Shown piece by piece: positions 63,690-64,000 of a DNA stretch of 64,000 bases. The position numbers and the translations under genes are program-made. The notes beneath the pieces are model-generated. The model made no database searches. It saw nothing but the letters and a program-made list of their open reading frames with translations, and was not told the DNA's origin. Origin of the DNA: Gari tellinella (lineage: Eukaryota > Mollusca > Bivalvia > Cardiida > Psammobiidae); NCBI GenBank assembly GCA_922989275.2, contig OV277872.1, forward strand, positions 34,203,619 through 34,267,618, read 5' to 3'. The stretch's first letter is position 1. Each line of letters opens with the position of its first letter.

Positions 63690-63905
63690 ATGTATTTTCT
63701 TCAGTGAAGGAATACATAATTAGAGGCATAAAAAGGTGTATTTATTGGTAAATGTGTCAAGCATGTATTTTCTTCAGTGAAGGAATACATTATGATTAAA
63801 GGCGTAAAAAGGTGTATTTATTGGTAAATGGGTCAAGCATGTATTTTCTTCAGTGAAGGAATACATTAAAGGCGTAAAAAGGTGTATTATGGTGAAATTG
63901 GTTAA
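63690..63905. repeat. Triplicated F4 right end, about 77-bp unit
   Basis: Three units of TGTATTTTCTTCAGTGAAGG + AATACAT, then GGCGTAAAAAGGTGTAT and TGGGTCAAGCA; the third has small deletions. Confidence 0.9.
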
Positions 63906-64000
63906 GCATCATAGGATAAATCTACTTACCCCTCTATTGATAAGCATCACAAATTAATATTGATTGATGGTCACAGGTGTTTAGTGCAGGTTGCAGCTTT

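Larger units (their letters stand above)
63278..63905. mobile_element. F4 MITE with a nested F4 and triplicated right end
   Basis: TTAACTCTTTACTCCATAGC left, TTGGTTAAG right. Hairpin ATGCACCTTAAGGTGCAT at 63580-63597. The nested copy sits at 63328-63557 and the right end is repeated three times (63690-63905). Confidence 0.85.

Overview
The window is metazoan nuclear DNA, AT-rich, with spliceosomal introns, tRNA-derived SINEs and a very dense load of short palindromic DNA transposons (MITEs). The repeat types, including elements starting TGCCCCCGG and a MetaSINE/RUDI-like SINE, suggest a mollusc and most likely a bivalve. This is inference from repeat style; no species is identified.

Only two genes are well supported. 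(1) Plus strand, 884-15141: the last nine coding exons of an organic anion transporter (OATP/SLCO family). It carries the family signature around DPRWIGAWW, a Kazal-like cysteine-rich loop exon and a final membrane segment. Reading frame is kept across all eight junctions, giving about 437 residues; the N-terminal third lies upstream of the window. (2) Minus strand, 39285-35389: a three-exon gene for a 181-residue Tyr/Pro/Lys-rich then charged protein that I do not recognise, with one GC-AG intron. A possible terminal exon of the same or another minus-strand gene lies at 29277-29140.

Everything else is repeats. Family names used below: F1 = TA-flanked, ends CAGTGGAGAA; F2 = TTAA-flanked, ends CCCCTTCACTGCC; F3 = TA-flanked, ends CAGTGCTCCCTCTC; F4 = TTAA-flanked, ends CCCTTTACC, with a hairpin built on AAGCAGAATGCGCC; F5 = ends CAGGGCTGCCAT; F6 = ends TCCAATGTTATAAAG; F7 = ends CAGGGGCCCGTTTCAT; F8 = ends GGCTCCAGATAA, with a CTATGGTGT hairpin; F9 = hairpin on GACCCTGATCAGAGGGC; F10 = hairpin starting TAATGCAGGA. 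F1/F3 (TA) look like Tc1/mariner-pogo-type non-autonomous elements and F2/F4 (TTAA) like piggyBac-type ones. No transposase gene is present.

Layout: 1-15.1 kb, SLCO exons with MITE-packed introns; 15-23.5 kb, MITEs and SINEs; 23.9-26.6 kb, a stretch holding nine copies of one 15-bp motif on both strands; 27-35 kb, MITEs, nested insertions and a degenerate tandem array; 35.4-39.3 kb, the unknown minus-strand gene; 40-48 kb, MITEs; 48.2-52.2 kb, a tandem segmental duplication; 53.0-55.0 kb, a 47-bp minisatellite with 376-bp higher-order structure; 55-64 kb, nested MITEs whose insertion order can be read from target-site duplications.

The most notable biology is the MITE system. One palindromic core occurs inside families with different termini and different target sites, its two arms change together between copies, and elements insert into one another at target sites they carry themselves.
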